Source of the DNA: Symsagittifera roscoffensis
Taxonomy: Eukaryota; Xenacoelomorpha; Acoela; Convolutidae
Direction: 5' to 3'
NCBI RefSeq assembly: GCF_963678635.1
Contig: NC_087062.1
Location: 47,171,283 to 47,235,282, forward strand
DNA length: 64,000 nucleotides
Within the stretch, counting starts at the first letter, position 1. Every line of letters starts with the position of its first letter. The translations under genes and the position numbers were made by a program. A model generated the notes under the pieces. The model searched no databases, had not been told where the DNA came from, and saw nothing but the letters and a program-made list of their open reading frames with translations. Positions 14,001 to 28,300 of this stretch are shown here, one piece after another.

Positions 14001-17000
14001 GAAATATACAGCGACAGCTTTTTTGGTTGATAATACGTCGTGGATTTGCTGACAATTCATGGGAGTACTAAGTTTTTGATTTTGGTCTTGATGTTTCTGA
14101 AATATGTCTTTTTTTTTGTGTTTGTTCTTGATGCGATCTTTTGTGGTACAAAATTTTTCATTTTCCAGGACAGTGTGTGGCTAGTTAAGAAGTCCTGATG
14201 AGTTCATTGTTGTTCCAATCATCAACTTCACTGGGTTAGCGATCGTTGCAGAAGCGGATTTGTGCTGTGGCGATTTTTGTCCCAAGAAAGTTGTCGTCAC
14301 AAATTGGTAGTTTCCACTAGCTTCTGGTCTTGGCTAATGAATGTTCCTTCAGTTTTGACATCTTTGAAATATACAGCGACAGCTTTTTTGGTTGATAATA
14401 CGTCGTGGATTTGCTGACAATTCATGGGAGTACTAAGTTTTTGATTTTGGTCTTAATGTTTCTGAAATATGTCTTTTTTTTTGTGTTTGTTCTTGATGCG
14501 ATCTTTTGTGGTACAAAATTTTTCATTTTCCAGGACAGTGTGTGGCTAGTTAAGAAGTCCTGATGAGTTCATTGTTGTTCCAATCATCAACTTCACTGGG
14601 TTAGCGATCGTTGCAGAAGCGGATTTGTGCTGTGGCGATTTTTGTCCCAAGAAAGTTGTCGTCACAAATTGGTAGTTTCCACTAGCTTCTGGTCTTGGCT
14701 AATGAATTTTCCTTCAGTTTTGACATCTTTGAAATATACAGCGACAGCTTTTTTGGTTGATAATACGTTGTGGGTTTGCTGACAATTCTTGGGAGTACTA
14801 AGTCTTTGATTTTGGTCTTTATGTTTCTGAAATATGTCTTTTTTTGTGTTTGTTCTTGATGCGATCTTTTGTGGTACAAATTTTTTCATTTTCCAGGACA
14901 GTGTGTGGCTAGTTAAGAAGTCTTGATGAGTTCATTGTTGTTCGAATAATCAATTTCACTGGGTTCGCGATCGTTGCAGAAGCGGATTTGCGCTGTGGTG
15001 ATTTTTTGTCCGAAGAAAGTTGTCGTCACAAATTGGTAGTTTCCACTAGCTTCTGGTCTTGGCTACTGAATGTTTCTTCAGTTTTGACATCTTTGAAATA
15101 GACAGCGACAGTTTTTTTGGTTTGTTAATACGTTGTGGGTTTGCTGAAAATTCATGGGAAAACTAATTTTTTGATTTTGGTCTTTATATTTCTGAAATAT
15201 GTCTTTTTTTGTGTTTGTTCTTGATGCGATCTTTTGTGGTACAAATTTTTTCATTTTCCAGGACAGTGTGTGGCTAGTTAAGAAGTCTTGATGAGTTCAT
15301 TGTTGTTCCAATCATCAATTTCACTGGGTTAGCGATCATTGCAGAAGCGGATTTGTGCTGTGGCGATTTTTGTCCCAAGAAAGTTGTCGTCACAAATTGG
15401 TAGTTTCCACTAGCTTCTGGTCTTGGCTACTGAATGTTCCTTCAGTTTTGACATCTTTGAAATATACAGCGACAGTTTTTTTGGTTGATAATACGTTGTG
15501 GGTTTGCTGACAATTCTTGGGAGTACTAAGTCTTTGATTTTGGTCTTTATGTTTCTGAAATATGTCTTTTTTTGTGTTTGTTCTTGATGCGATCTTTTGT
15601 GGTACAAATTTTTTCATTTTCCAGGACAGTGTGTGGCTAGTTAAGAAGTCTTGATGAGTTCATTGTTGTTCCAATCATCAATTTCACTGGGTTTGCGATC
15701 GTTGCAGAAGCGGATTTGCGCTGTGGTGATTTTTTGTCCGAAGAAAGTTGTCGTCACAAATTGGTAGTTTCCACTAGCTTCTGGTCTTGGCTACTGAATG
15801 TTTCTTCAGTTTTGACATCTTTGAAATAGACAGCGACAGTTTTTTTGGTTTGTTAATACGTTGTGGGTTTGCTGAAAATTCATGGGAAAACTAAGTTTTT
15901 GATTTTGGTCTTTATATTTCTGAAATATGTCTTTTTTTTGTGTTTGTTCTTGATGCGATCTTTTGTGGTACAAATTTTTTCATTTTCCAGGACAGTGTGT
16001 GGCTAGTTAAGAAGTCTTGATGAGTTCATTAATGTTCCAATCATCAATTTTTCTGGGTTAGCGATCGTTCAGAAGCGGATTTGTGCTGTGGTGATTTTTG
16101 TCCGAAGAAAATTGTCGTCACAAATTGGTAGTTTCCACTAGCTTCTGGTCTTGGCTACTGAATGTTTCCTCAGTTTTGACATCTTTGAAATAGACAGCGA
16201 CGGTTTTTTTTGGTTTGTTAATACGTTGTGGGTTTGCTGAAAAATCATGGGAAAACTAAGTTTTGGATTTTGGTCTTTATATTTCTGAAATATGTCTTTT
16301 TTTTTGTGTTTGTTCTTGATGCGATCTTTTGTGGTACAAATTTTTTCATTTTCCAGGACAGTGTGTGGCTAGTTAAGAAGTCTTGATGAGTTCATTAATG
16401 TTCCAATCATCAATTTCTCTGGGTTAGCGATCGTTCAGAAGCGGATTTGAGCTGTGGTGATTTTTGTCCGAAGAAAATTGTCGTCACAAATTGGTAGTTT
16501 CCACTAGCTTCTGGTCTTGGCTACTGAATGTTCCTTCAGTTTTGGCATCTTTGAAGTATACGGCGACAGTTTTTGTGGTTTTTAATACGTCGTGGATTTG
16601 CTGACAATTCATGGGAGTACTAAGTTTTTGATTTTGGTCTTTATGTTTCTGAAATATGTCTTTTTTTTGTGTTTGTTCTTGATGCGATCTTTTGTGGTAC
16701 AAAATTTTTCATTTTCCAGGACAGTGTGTGGCTAGTTAAGAAGTTTTGATGAGTTCATTGTTGTTCCAATCATCAATTTCACTGGGTTAGCGATCGTTGC
16801 AGAAGCGGATTTGTGCTGTGGTGATTTTTGTCCGAAGAAAATTGTCGTCACAAATTGGTAGTTTCCACTAGCTTCTGGTCTTGGCTACTGAATGTTTCCT
16901 CAGTTTTGACATCTTTGAAATAGACAGCGACAGTTTTTTTTGTTTGTTAATACGTTGTGGGTTTGCTGAAAAATCATGGGAAAACTAAGTTTTGGATTTT

Positions 17001-17802
17001 GGTCTTTATATTTCTGAAATATGTCTTTTTTTTTGTGTTTGTTCTTGATGCGATCTTTTGTGGTACAAATTTTTTCATTTTCCAGGACAGTGTGTGGCTA
17101 GTTAAGAAGTCTTGATGAGTTCATTAATGTTCCAATCATCAATTTCTCTGGGTTAGCGATCGTTCAGAAGCGGATTTGAGATGTGGTGATTTTTGTCCGA
17201 AGAAAATTGTCGTCACAAATTGGTAGTTTCCACTAGCTTCTGGTCTTGGCTACTGAATGTTCCTTCAGTTTTGGCATCTTTGAAGTATACGGCGACAGTT
17301 TTTGTGGTTTTTAATACGTCGTGGATTTGCTGACAATTCATGGGAGTACTAAGTTTTTGATTTTGGTCTTTATGTTTCTGAAATATGTCTTTTTTTTGTG
17401 TTTGTTCTTGATGCGATCTTTTGTGGTACAAAATTTTTCATTTTCCAGGACAGTGTGTGGCTAGTTAAGATGTTTTGATGAGTTCATTGTTGTTCCAATC
17501 ATCAATTTCACTGGGTTAGCGATCGTTGCAGAAGCGGATTTGTGCTGTGGCGATTTTTGTCCCAAGAAAGTTGTCGTCACAAATTGGTAGTTTCCACTAG
17601 CTTCTGGTCTTGGCTACTGAATGTTCCTTCAGTTTTGACATCTTTGAAATATACAGCGACAGTTTTTTGGTTGATAATACGTTGTGGGTTTGATGACAAT
17701 TCTTGGGAGTACTAAGTCTTTGATTTTGGTCTTTATGTTTCTGAAATATGTCTTTTTTTGTGTTTGTTCTTGATGCGATCTTTTGTGGTACAAATTTTTT
17801 CA

Positions 17803-19238
17803 TTTTCCAGGACAGTGTGTGGCTAGTTAAGAAGTCTTGATGAGTTCATTGTTGTTCCAATCATCAATTTCACTGGGTTCGCGATCGTTGCAGAAGCGGA
17901 TTTGTGCTGTGGTGATTTTTGTCCGAATAAAGTTGTCGTCACAAATTGGTAGTTTCCACTATCTTCTGGTCTTGGTTAATGAATGTTTCTTCAGTTTTGA
18001 CATCTTTGAAATGGGCAGCGCTGATTTTTTGGCTAGTTAATGCGATTTGGGTATGTTGACTGTTCATGGGATTTCTGGATTTTGGTGTTTATGTTTCTGA
18101 AATACTTCTTTTTTTGTGTTTGTTCTTGATACGATCTTTTGTTGTACAAATTTTTTCATTTTCCAGGACAGTGTGTGGCTAGTTAAGAAGTCTTGATGAG
18201 TTCATTAATGTTCCAATCATCAATTTCTCTGGGTTAGCGATCGTTCAGAAGCAGATTTGTGCTGTGGTGATTTTTGTCCGAAGAAAATTGTCGTCACAAA
18301 TTGGTAGTTTCCACTAGCTTCTGGTCTTGACTACTGAATGTTCCTTCAGTTTTGGCATCTTTGAAGTATACGGCGACAGCTTTTGTGGTTTTTAATACGT
18401 CGTGGATTTGCTGACAATTCATGGGAGTACTAAGTTTTTGATTTTGGTCTTTATGTTTCTGAAATATGTCTTTTTTTGTGTTTGTTCTTGATGCGATCTT
18501 TTGTGGTACAAAATTTTTCATTTTCCAGGACAGTGTGTGGCTAGTTAAGAAGTCTTGATGAGTTCATTGTTGTTCCAATCATCAATTTCACTGGGTTCGC
18601 GATCGTTGCAGAAGCGGATTTGTGCTGTGGTGATTTTTGTCCGAATAAAGTTGTCGTCACAAATTGGTAGTTTCCACTACCTTCTGGTCTTGGTTAATGA
18701 ATGTTTCTTCAGTTTTGACATCTTTGAAATGGGCAGCGCTGATTTTTTGGCTGGTTAATGCGATTTGGGTATGTTGACTGTTCATGGGATTTCTGGATTT
18801 TGGTGTTTATGTTTCTGAAATACTTCTTTTTTTGTGTTTGTTCTTGATACGATCTTTTGTTGTACAAATTTTTTCATTTTCCAGGACAGTGTGTGGCTAG
18901 TTAAGAAGTCTTGATGAGTTCATTAATGTTCCAATCATCAATTTCTCTGGGTTAGCGATCGTTCAGAAGCGGATTTGTGCTGTGGTGATTTTTGTCCGAA
19001 GAAAATTGTCGTCACAAATTGGTAGTTTCCACTAGCTTCTGGTCTTGACTACTGAATGTTCCTTCAGTTTTGGCATCTTTGAAGTATACGGCGACAGCTT
19101 TTGTGGTTTTTAATACGTCGTGGATTTGCTGACAATTCATGGGAGTACTAAGTTTTTGATTTTGGTCTTTATGTTTCTGAAATATGTCTTTTTTTTGTGT
19201 TTGTTCTTGATGCGATCTTTTGTGGTACAAAATTTTTC
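17803..19238. repeat. 718-bp dimer HOR, two copies, inside the 9-kb block
   Basis: A GGGCAGCGCT-type monomer with GTCCGAATAAAG, followed by a monomer with TTCAGAAG and GGCATCTTTGAAGTATAC, occurs at 17,803-18,520 and again at 18,521-19,238 (718-bp offset). The same pair of pairs is carried into the second 9-kb block at 26,900-28,300, so this dimer duplication is older than the 9-kb duplication. Confidence 0.85.
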
Positions 19239-21047
19239 ATTTTTCAGGACAGTGTGTGGCTAGTTAGGAAGTCTTGATGAGTTCATTGTTGTTCCAATCA
19301 TCAATTTCACTGGGTTAGCGATCGTTGCAGAAGCGGATTTGTGCTGTGGCGATTTTTGTCCCAAGAAAGTTGTCGTCACAAATTGGTAGTTTCCACTAGC
19401 TTCTGGTCTTGGCTACTGAATGTTCTTTCAGTTTTGACATCTTTGAAATATACAGCGACAGTTTTTTTGGTTGTTAATACGTTGTGGGTTTGCTGACAAT
19501 TCTTGGGATTACTAAGTCTTTGATTTTGGTCTTTATGTTTCTGAAATATGTCTTTTTTTGTGTTTGTTCTTGATGCGATCTTTTGTGGTACAAATTTTTT
19601 CATTTTCCAGGACAGTGTGTGGCTAGTTAAGAAGTCTTGATGAGTTCATTGTTGTTCCACTCATCAATTTCACTGGGTTAGCGATCGTTGCAGAAGCGGA
19701 TTTGTGCTGTGGTGATTTTTGTCCGAAGAAAGTTGTCCTCACAAATTGGTAGTTTCCACTACCTTCTGGTCTTGGTTAATGAATGCTTCTTCAGTTTTGA
19801 CATCTTTGAAATGGGCAGCGCTGATTTTTTGGCTGGTTAATGCGCTTTGGGTATGTTGACTGTTCATGGGATTTCTGGATTTTGGTGTTTATGTTTCTGA
19901 AATACTTCTTTTTTTGTGTTTGTTCTTGATACGATCTTTTGTGGTACAAATTTTTTCATTTTCCAGGACAGTGTGTGGCTAGTTAAGAAGTCTTGATGAG
20001 TTAATTGTTGTTCCAATCATCAATATCACTGGGTTAGCGATCGTTGCAGAAGCGGATTTGAGCTGTGGCGATTTTTGTCCCAAGAAAGTTGTCGTCACAA
20101 ATTGGTAGTTTCCACTAGCTTCTGGTCTCGGCTACTGAATGTTCCTTCAGTTTTGACATCTTTGAAATATACAGCGACAGTTTTTTTGGTTGTTAATACG
20201 TTGTGGGTTTGCTGACAATTCTTGGGAGTACTAAGTCTTTGATTTTGGTCTTTTTGTTTCTGAAATATGTCTTTTTTTGTGTTTGTTCTTGATGCGATCT
20301 TTTGTGGTACAAATTTTTTCATTTTCCAGGACAGTGTGTGGCTAGTTAAGAAGTCTTGATGAGTTCATTGTTGTTCCAATCATCAATTTCACTGGGTTAG
20401 CGATCGTTGCAGAAGCGGATTTGTGCTGTGGCGATTTTTGTCCCAAGAAAGTTGTCGTCACAAATTGGTAGTTTCCACTAGCTTCTGGTCTTGGCTACTG
20501 AATGTTCCTTCAGTTTTGACATCTTTGAAATATACAGCGACAGTTTTTTTGGTTGTTTATACGTTGTGGGTTTGCTGACAATTCTTGGGATTACTAAGTC
20601 TTAGATTTTGGTCTTTATGTTTCTGAAATATGTCTTTTTTTGTGTTTGTTCTTGATGCGATCTTTTGTGGTACAAATTTTTTCATTTTTCAGGACAGTGT
20701 GTGGCTAGTTAAGAAGTCTTGATGAGTTCATTGTTGTTACAATCATCAATTTCACTGGGTTCGCGATCGTTGCAGAAGCGGATTTGTGCTGTGGCGATTT
20801 TTGTCCCAAGAAAGTTGTCGTCACAAATTGGTAGTTTCCACTACCTTCTGGTCTTGGTTAATGAATGCTTCTTCAGTTTTGACATCTTTGAAATGGGCAG
20901 CGCTGATTTTTTGGCTGGTTAATGCGCTTTGGGTATGTTGACTGTTCATGGGATTTCTTGATTTTGGTCTTTTTGTTTCTGAAATATGTCTTTTTTTGTG
21001 TTTGTTCTTGATGCGATCTTTTGTGGTACAAATTTTTTCAATTTCCA

Positions 21048-22137
21048 GGACAGTGTGTGGCTAGTTAAGAAGTCTTGATGAGTTCATTGTTGTTCCAATC
21101 ATCAATTTCACTGGGTTAGCGATCGTTGCAGAAGCGGATTTGTGCTGTGGCGATTTTTGTCCCAAGAAAGTTGTCGTCACAAATTGGTAGTTTCCACTAG
21201 CTTCTGGTCTTGGCTACTGAATGTTCCTTCAGTTTTGACATCTTTGAAATATACAGCGACAGTTTTTTTGTTTTTTAATACGTTGTGGGTTTGCTGACAA
21301 TTCTTGGGATTACTAAGTCTTAGATTTTGGTCTTTATGTTTCTGAAATATGTCTTTTTTTGTGTTTGTTCTTGATGCGATCTTTTGTGGTACAAATTTTT
21401 TCATTTTCCAGGACAGTGTGTGGCTAGTTAAGAAGTCTTGATGAGTTCATTGTTGTTCCAATCATCAATTTCACTGGGTTAGCGATCGTTGCAGAAGCGG
21501 ATTTGTGCTGTGGCGATTTTTGTCCCAAGAAAGTTGTCGTCACAAATTGGTAGTTTCCACTAGCTTCTGGTCTTGGCTACTGAATGTTCCTTCAGTTTTG
21601 ACATCTTTGAAATATACAGCGACAGTTTTTTTGTTTTTTAATATGTTGTGGGTTTGCTGACAATTCTTGGGATTACTAAGTCTTAGATTTTGGTCTTTAT
21701 GTTTCTGAAATATGTCTTTTTTTGTGTTTGTTCTTGATGCGATCTTTTGTGGTACAAATTTTTTCATTTTCCAGGACAGTGTGTGGCTAGTTAAGAAGTC
21801 TTGATGAGTTCATTGTTGTTCCAATCATCAATTTCACTGGGTTCGCGATCGTTGCAGAAGCGGATTTGTGCTGTGGCGATTTTTGTCCCAAGAAAGTTGT
21901 CGTCACAAATTGGTAGTTTCCACTAGCTTCTGGTCTTGGCTACTGAATGTTCCTTCAGTTTTGACATCTTTGAAATATACAGCGACAGTTTTTTTGTTTT
22001 TTAATACGTTGTGGGTTTGCTGACAATTCTTGGGATTACTAAGTCTTAGATTTTGGTCTTTATGTTTCTGAAATATGTCTTTTTTTGTGTTTGTTCTTGA
22101 TGCGATCTTTTGTGGTACAATTTTTTTCATTTTCCAG
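21048..22137. repeat. Local triplication of one monomer
   Basis: Three successive 363-bp monomers share the rare combination GTTTTTTTGTTTTTTAATA and AAGTCTTAGATTTTGG. Their minus-strand reading frames begin at identical 363-bp spacing (21,177, 21,540, 21,903). In the second 9-kb block only one full copy (about 30,240) plus a hybrid (about 30,603) is present, so monomer number changed here after or during the block duplication. Confidence 0.82.
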
Positions 22138-22302
22138 GACAGTGTGTGGCTAGTTAAGAAGTCTTGATGAGTTCATTGTTGTTCCAATCATCAATTTCAC
22201 TGGGTTCGCGATCGTTGCAGAAGCGGATTTGTGCTGTGGCGATTTTTGTCCCAAGAAAGTTGTCGTCACAAATTGGTAGTTTCCACTAGCTTCTGGTCTT
22301 GG

Positions 22303-25300
22303 CTACTGAATGTTTCTTCAGTTTTGGCATCTTTGAAGTATACAGCGACAGTTTTTGTGGTTTTTAATACGTCGTGGATTTGCTGACAATTCATGGGAGT
22401 ACTAAGTTTTTGATTTTGGTCTTAATGTTTCTGAAATATGTCTTTTTTTTTTGTGTTTGTTCTTGATGCGATCTTTTGTGGTACAAAATTTTTCATTTTC
22501 CAGGACAGTGTGTGGCTAGTTAAGAAGTCCTGATGAGTTCATTGTTGTTCCAATCATCAACTTCACTGGGTTAGCGATCGTTGCAGAAGCGAATTTGTGC
22601 TGTGGCGATTTTTGTCCCAAGAAAGTTGTCGTCACAAATTGGTAGTTTCCACTAGCTTCTGGTCTTGGCTAATGAATGTTCCTTCAGTTTTGACATCTTT
22701 GAAATATACAGCGACAGCTTTTTTGGTTGATAATACGTTGTGGGTTTGCTGACAATTCTTGGGAGTACTAAGTCTTTGATTTTGGTCTTTATGTTTCTGA
22801 AATATGTCTTTTTTTGTGTTTGTTCTTGATGCGATCTTTTGTGGTACAAATTTTTTCATTTTCCAGGACAGTGTGTGGCTAGTTAAGAAGTCTTGATGAG
22901 TTCATTGTTGTTCCAATCATCAATTTCACTGGGTTCGCGATCGTTGCAGAAGCGGATTTGCGCTGTGGTGATTTTTTGTCCGAAGAAAGTTGTCGTCACA
23001 AATTGGTAGTTTCCACTAGCTTCTGGTCTTGGCTAATGAATGTTCCTTCAGTTCTGACATCTTTGAAATATACAGCGACAGCTTTTTTGGTTGATAATAC
23101 GTCGTGGATTTGCTGATAATTCATGGGAGTACTAAGTTTTTGATTTTGGTCTTAATGTTTCTGAAATATGTCTTTTTTTTTTGTGTTTGTTCTTGATGCG
23201 ATCTTTTGTGGTACAAAATTTTTCATTTTCCAGGACAGTGTGTGGCTAGTTAAGAAGTCCTGATGAGCTTATTGTTGTTCCAATCATCAACTTCACTGGG
23301 TTAGCGATCGTTGCAGAAGCGGATTTGTGCTGTGGCGATTTTTGTCCCAAGAAAGTTGTCGTCACAAATTGGTAGTTTCCACTAGCTTCTGGTCTTGGCT
23401 AATGAATGTTCCTTCAGTTTTGACATCTTTGAAATATACAGCGACAGCTTTTTTGGTTGATAATACGTCGTGGATTTGCTGACAATTCATGGGAGTACTA
23501 AGTTTTTGATTTTGGTCTTAATGTTTCTGAAATATGTCTTTTTTTTTGTGTTTGTTCTTGATGCGATCTTTTGTGGTACAAAATTTTTCATTTTCCAGGA
23601 CAGTGTGTGGCTAGTTAAGAAGTCCTGATGAGTTCATTGTTGTTCCAATCATCAACTTCACTGGGTTAGCGATCGTTGCAGAAGCGGATTTGTGCTGTGG
23701 CGATTTTTTTCCCAAGAAAGTTGTCGTCACAAATTGGTAGTTTCCACTAGCTTCTGGTCTTGGCTAATGAATTTTCCTTCAGTTTTGACATCTTTGAAAT
23801 ATACAGCGACAGCTTTTTTGGTTGATAATACGTTGTGGGTTTGCTGACAATTCTTGGGAGTACTAAGTCTTTGATTTTGGTCTTTATGTTTCTGAAATAT
23901 GTCTTTTTTTGTGTTTGTTCTTGATGCGATCTTTTGTGGTACAAATTTTTTCATTTTCCAGGACAGTGTGTGGCTAGTTAAGAAGTCTTGATGAGTTCAT
24001 TGTTGTTCCAATAATCAATTTCACTGGGTTCGCGATCGTTGCAGAAGCGGATTTGCGCTGTGGTGATTTTTTGTCCGAAGAAAGTTGTCGTCACAAATTG
24101 GTAGTTTCCACTAGCTTCTGGTCTTGGCTACTGAATGTTTCTTCAGTTTTGACATCTTTGAAATAGACAGCGACAGTTTTTTTGGTTTGTTAATACGTTG
24201 TGGGTTTGCTGAAAATTCATGGGAAAACTAAGTTTTTGATTTTGGTCTTTATATTTCTGAAATATGTCTTTTTTTTGTGTTTGTTCTTGATGCGATCTTT
24301 TGTGGTACAAATTTTTTCATTTTCCAGGACAGTGTGTGGCTAGTTAAGAAGTCTTGATGAGTTCATTGTTGTTCCAATCATCAATTTCACTGGGTTAGCG
24401 ATCATTGCAGAAGCGGATTTGTGCTGTGGCGATTTTTGTCCCAAGAAAGTTGTCGTCACAAATTGGTAGTTTCCACTAGCTTCTGGTCTTGGCTACTGAA
24501 TGTTCCTTCAGTTTTGACATCTTTGAAATATACAGCGACAGTTTTTTTGGTTGATAATACGTTGTGGGTTTGCTGACAATTCTTGGGAGTACTAAGTCTT
24601 TGATTTTGGTCTTTATGTTTCTGAAATATGTCTTTTTTTGTGTTTGTTCTTGATGCGATCTTTTGTGGTACAAACTTTTTCATTTTCCAGGACAGTGTGT
24701 GGCTAGTTAAGAAGTCTTGATGAGTTCATTGTTGTTCCAATCATCAATTTCACTGGGTTTGCGATCGTTGCAGAAGCGGATTTGCGCTGTGGTGATTTTT
24801 TGTCCGAAGAAAGTTGTCGTCACAAATTGGTAGTTTCCACTAGCTTCTGGTCTTGGCTACTGAATGTTTCTTCAGTTTTGACATCTTTGAAATAGACAGC
24901 GACAGTTTTTTTGGTTTGTTAATACGTTGTGGGTTTGCTGAAATTTCCTGGGAAAACTAAGTTTTTGATTTTGGTCTTTATATTTCTGAAATATGTCTTT
25001 TTTTTGTGTTTGTTCTTGATGCGATCTTTTGTGGTACAAATTTTTTCATTTTCCAGGACAGTGTGTGGCTAGTTAAGAAGTCTTGATGAGTTCATTAATG
25101 TTCCAATCATCAATTTTTCTGGGTTAGCGATCGTTCAGAAGCGGATTTGTGCTGTGGTGATTTTTGTCCGAAGAAAATTGTCGTCACAAATTGGTAGTTT
25201 CCACTAGCTTCTGGTCTTGGCTACTGAATGTTCCTTCAGTTTTGGCATCTTTGAAGTATACGGCGACAGTTTTTGTGGTTTTTAATACGTCGTGGATTTG

Positions 25301-28300
25301 CTGAAAATTCATGGGAAAACTAAGTTTTTGATTTTGGTCTTTATATTTCTGAAATATGTCTTTTTTTTTGTGTTTGTTCTTGATGCGATCTTTTGTGGTA
25401 CAAATTTTTTCATTTTCCAGGACAGTGTGTGGCTAGTTAAGAAGTCTTGATGAGTTCATTAATGTTCCAATCATCAATTTCTCTGGGTTAGCGATCGTTC
25501 AGAAGCGGATTTGAGCTGTGGTGATTTTTTGTCCGAAGAAAGTTGTCGTCACAAATTGGTAGTTTCCACTAGCTTCTGGTCTTGGCTACTGAATGTTTCT
25601 TCAGTTTTGACATCTTTGAAATAGACAGCGACAGTTTTTTTGGTTTCTTAATACGTTGTGGGTTTGCTGAAAATTCATGGGAAAACTAAGTTTTTGATTT
25701 TGGTCTTTATATTTCTGAAATATGTCTTTTTTTTGTGTTTGTTCTTGATGCGATCTTTTGTGGTACAAATTTTTTCATTTTCCAGGACAGTGTGTGGCTA
25801 GTTAAGAAGTCTTGATGAGTTCATTAATGTTCCAATCATCAATTTTTCTGGGTTAGCGATCGTTCAGAAGCGGATTTGTGCTGTGGTGATTTTTGTCCGA
25901 AGAAAATTGTCGTCACAAATTGGTAGTTTCCACTAGCTTCTGGTCTTGGCTACTGAATGTTCCTTCAGTTTTGGCATCTTTGAAGTATACGGCGACAGTT
26001 TTTGTGGTTTTTAATACGTCGTGGATTTGCTGAAAATTCATGGGAAAACTAAGTTTTTGATTTTGGTCTTTATATTTCTGAAATATGTCTTTTTTTTTGT
26101 GTTTATTCTTGATGCGATCTTTTGTGGTACAAATTTTTTCATTTTCCAGGACAGTGTGTGGCTAGTTAAGAAGTCTTGATGAGTTCATTAATGTTCCAAT
26201 CATCAATTTCTCTGGGTTAGCGATCGTTCAGAAGCGGATTTGAGCTGTGGTGATTTTTGTCCGAAGAAAATTGTCGTCTTAAATTGGTAGTTTCCACTAG
26301 CTTCTGGTCTTGGCTACTGAATGTTCCTTCAGTTTTGGCATCTTTGAAGTATACGGCGACAGTTTTTGTGGTTTTTAATACGTCGTGGATTTGCTGACAA
26401 TTCATGGGAGTACTAAGTTTTTGATTTTGGTCTTTATGTTTCTGAAATATGTCTTTTTTTGTGTTTGTTCTTGATGCGATCTTTTGTGGTACAAAATTTT
26501 TCATTTTCCAGGACAGTGTGTGGCTAGTTAAGAAGTTTTGATGAGTTCATTGTTGTTCCAATCATCAATTTCACTGGGTTAGCGATCGTTGCAGAAGCGG
26601 ATTTGTGCTGTGGCGATTTTTGTCCCAAGAAAGTTGTCGTCACAAATTGGTAGTTTCCACTAGCTTCTGGTCTTGGCTACTGAATGTTCCTTCAGTTTTG
26701 ACATCTTTGAAATATACAGCGACAGTTTTTTGGTTGATAATACGTTGTGGGTTTGATGACAATTCTTGGGAGTACTAAGTCTTTGATTTTGGTCTTTATG
26801 TTTCTGAAATATGTCTTTTTTTGTGTTTGTTCTTGATGCGATCTTTTGTGGTACAAACTTTTTCATTTTCCAGGACAGTGTGTGGCTAGTTAAGAAGTCT
26901 TGATGAGTTCATTGTTGTTCCAATCATCAATTTCACTGGGTTCGCGATCGTTGCAGAAGCGGATTTGTGCTGTGGTGATTTTTGTCCGAATAAAGTTGTC
27001 GTCACAAATTGGTAGTTTCCACTATCTTCTGGTCTTGGTTAATGAATGTTTCTTCAGTTTTGACATCTTTGAAATGGGCAGCGCTGATTTTTTGGCTAGT
27101 TAATGCGATTTGGGTATGTTGACTGTTCATGGGATTTCTGGATTTTGTTGTTTATGTTTCTGAAATACTTCTTTTTTTGTGTTTGTTCTTGATACGATCT
27201 TTTGTTGTACAAATTTTTTCATTTTCCAGGACAGTGTGTGGCTAGTTAAGATCTCTTGATGAGTTCATTAATGTTCCAATCATCAATTTCTCTGGGTTAG
27301 CGATCGTTCAGAAGCAGATTTGTGCTGTGGTGATTTTTGTCCGAAGAAAATTGTCGTCACAAATTGGTAGTTTCCACTAGCTTCTGGTCTTGACTACTGA
27401 ATGTTCCTTCAGTTTTGGCATCTTTGAAGTATACGGCGACAGCTTTTGTGGTTTTTAATACGTCGTGGATTTGCTGACAATTCATGGGAGTACTAAGTTT
27501 TTGATTTTGGTCTTTATGTTTCTGAAATATGTCTTTTTTTTGTGTTTGTTCTTGATGCGATCTTTTGTGGTACAAAATTTTTCATTTTCCAGGACAGTGT
27601 GTGGCTAGTTAAGAAGTCTTGATGAGTTCATTGTTGTTCCAATCATCAATTTCACTGGGTTCGCGATCGTTGCAGAAGCGGATTTGTGCTGTGGTGATTT
27701 TTGTCCGAATAAAGTTGTCGTCACAAATTGGTAGTTTCCACTACCTTCTGGTCTTGGTTAATGAATGTTTCTTCAGTTTTGACATCTTTGAAATAGGCAG
27801 GGCTGATTTTTTGGCTGGTTAATGCGATTTGGGTATGTTGACTGTTCATGGGATTTCTGGATTTTGGTGTTTATGTTTCTGAAATACTTCTTTTTTTGTG
27901 TTTGTTCTTGATACGATCTTTTGTTGTACAAATTTTTTCATTTTCAGGACAGTGTGTGGCTAGTTAAGAAGTCTTGATGAGTTAATTAATGTTCCAATCA
28001 TCAATTTCTCTGGGTTAGCGATCGTTCAGAAGCGGATTTGTGCTGTGGTGATTTTTGTCCGAAGAAAATTGTCGTCACAAATTGGTAGTTTCCACTAGCT
28101 TCTGGTCTTGACTACTGAATGTTCCTTCAGTTTTGGCATCTTTGAAGTATACGGCGACAGCTTTTGTGGTTTTTAATACGTCGTGGATTTGCTGACAATT
28201 CATGGGAGTACTAAGTTTTTGATTTTGGTCTTTATGTTTCTGAAATATGTCTTTTTTTTGTGTTTGTTCTTGATGCGATCTTTTGTGGTACAAAATTTTT

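Larger units (their letters stand above)
13240..22302. repeat. 25-monomer HOR block (9,063 bp), copy 1
   Basis: Anchor variants in this block recur 9,063 bp downstream with at most 1-3 bp drift. The GGCATCTTTGAAGTATAC variant at 13,263 recurs at 22,326. Monomers at 13,568, 15,390, 17,597, 17,837, 18,294, 19,376, 20,095 and 21,177 recur at 22,632, 24,456, 26,660, 26,900, 27,357, 28,439, 29,158 and 30,240. The left limit lies between about 13,195 and 13,240, where upstream monomers stop matching. Drift is explained by T-run length changes. Confidence 0.93.
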
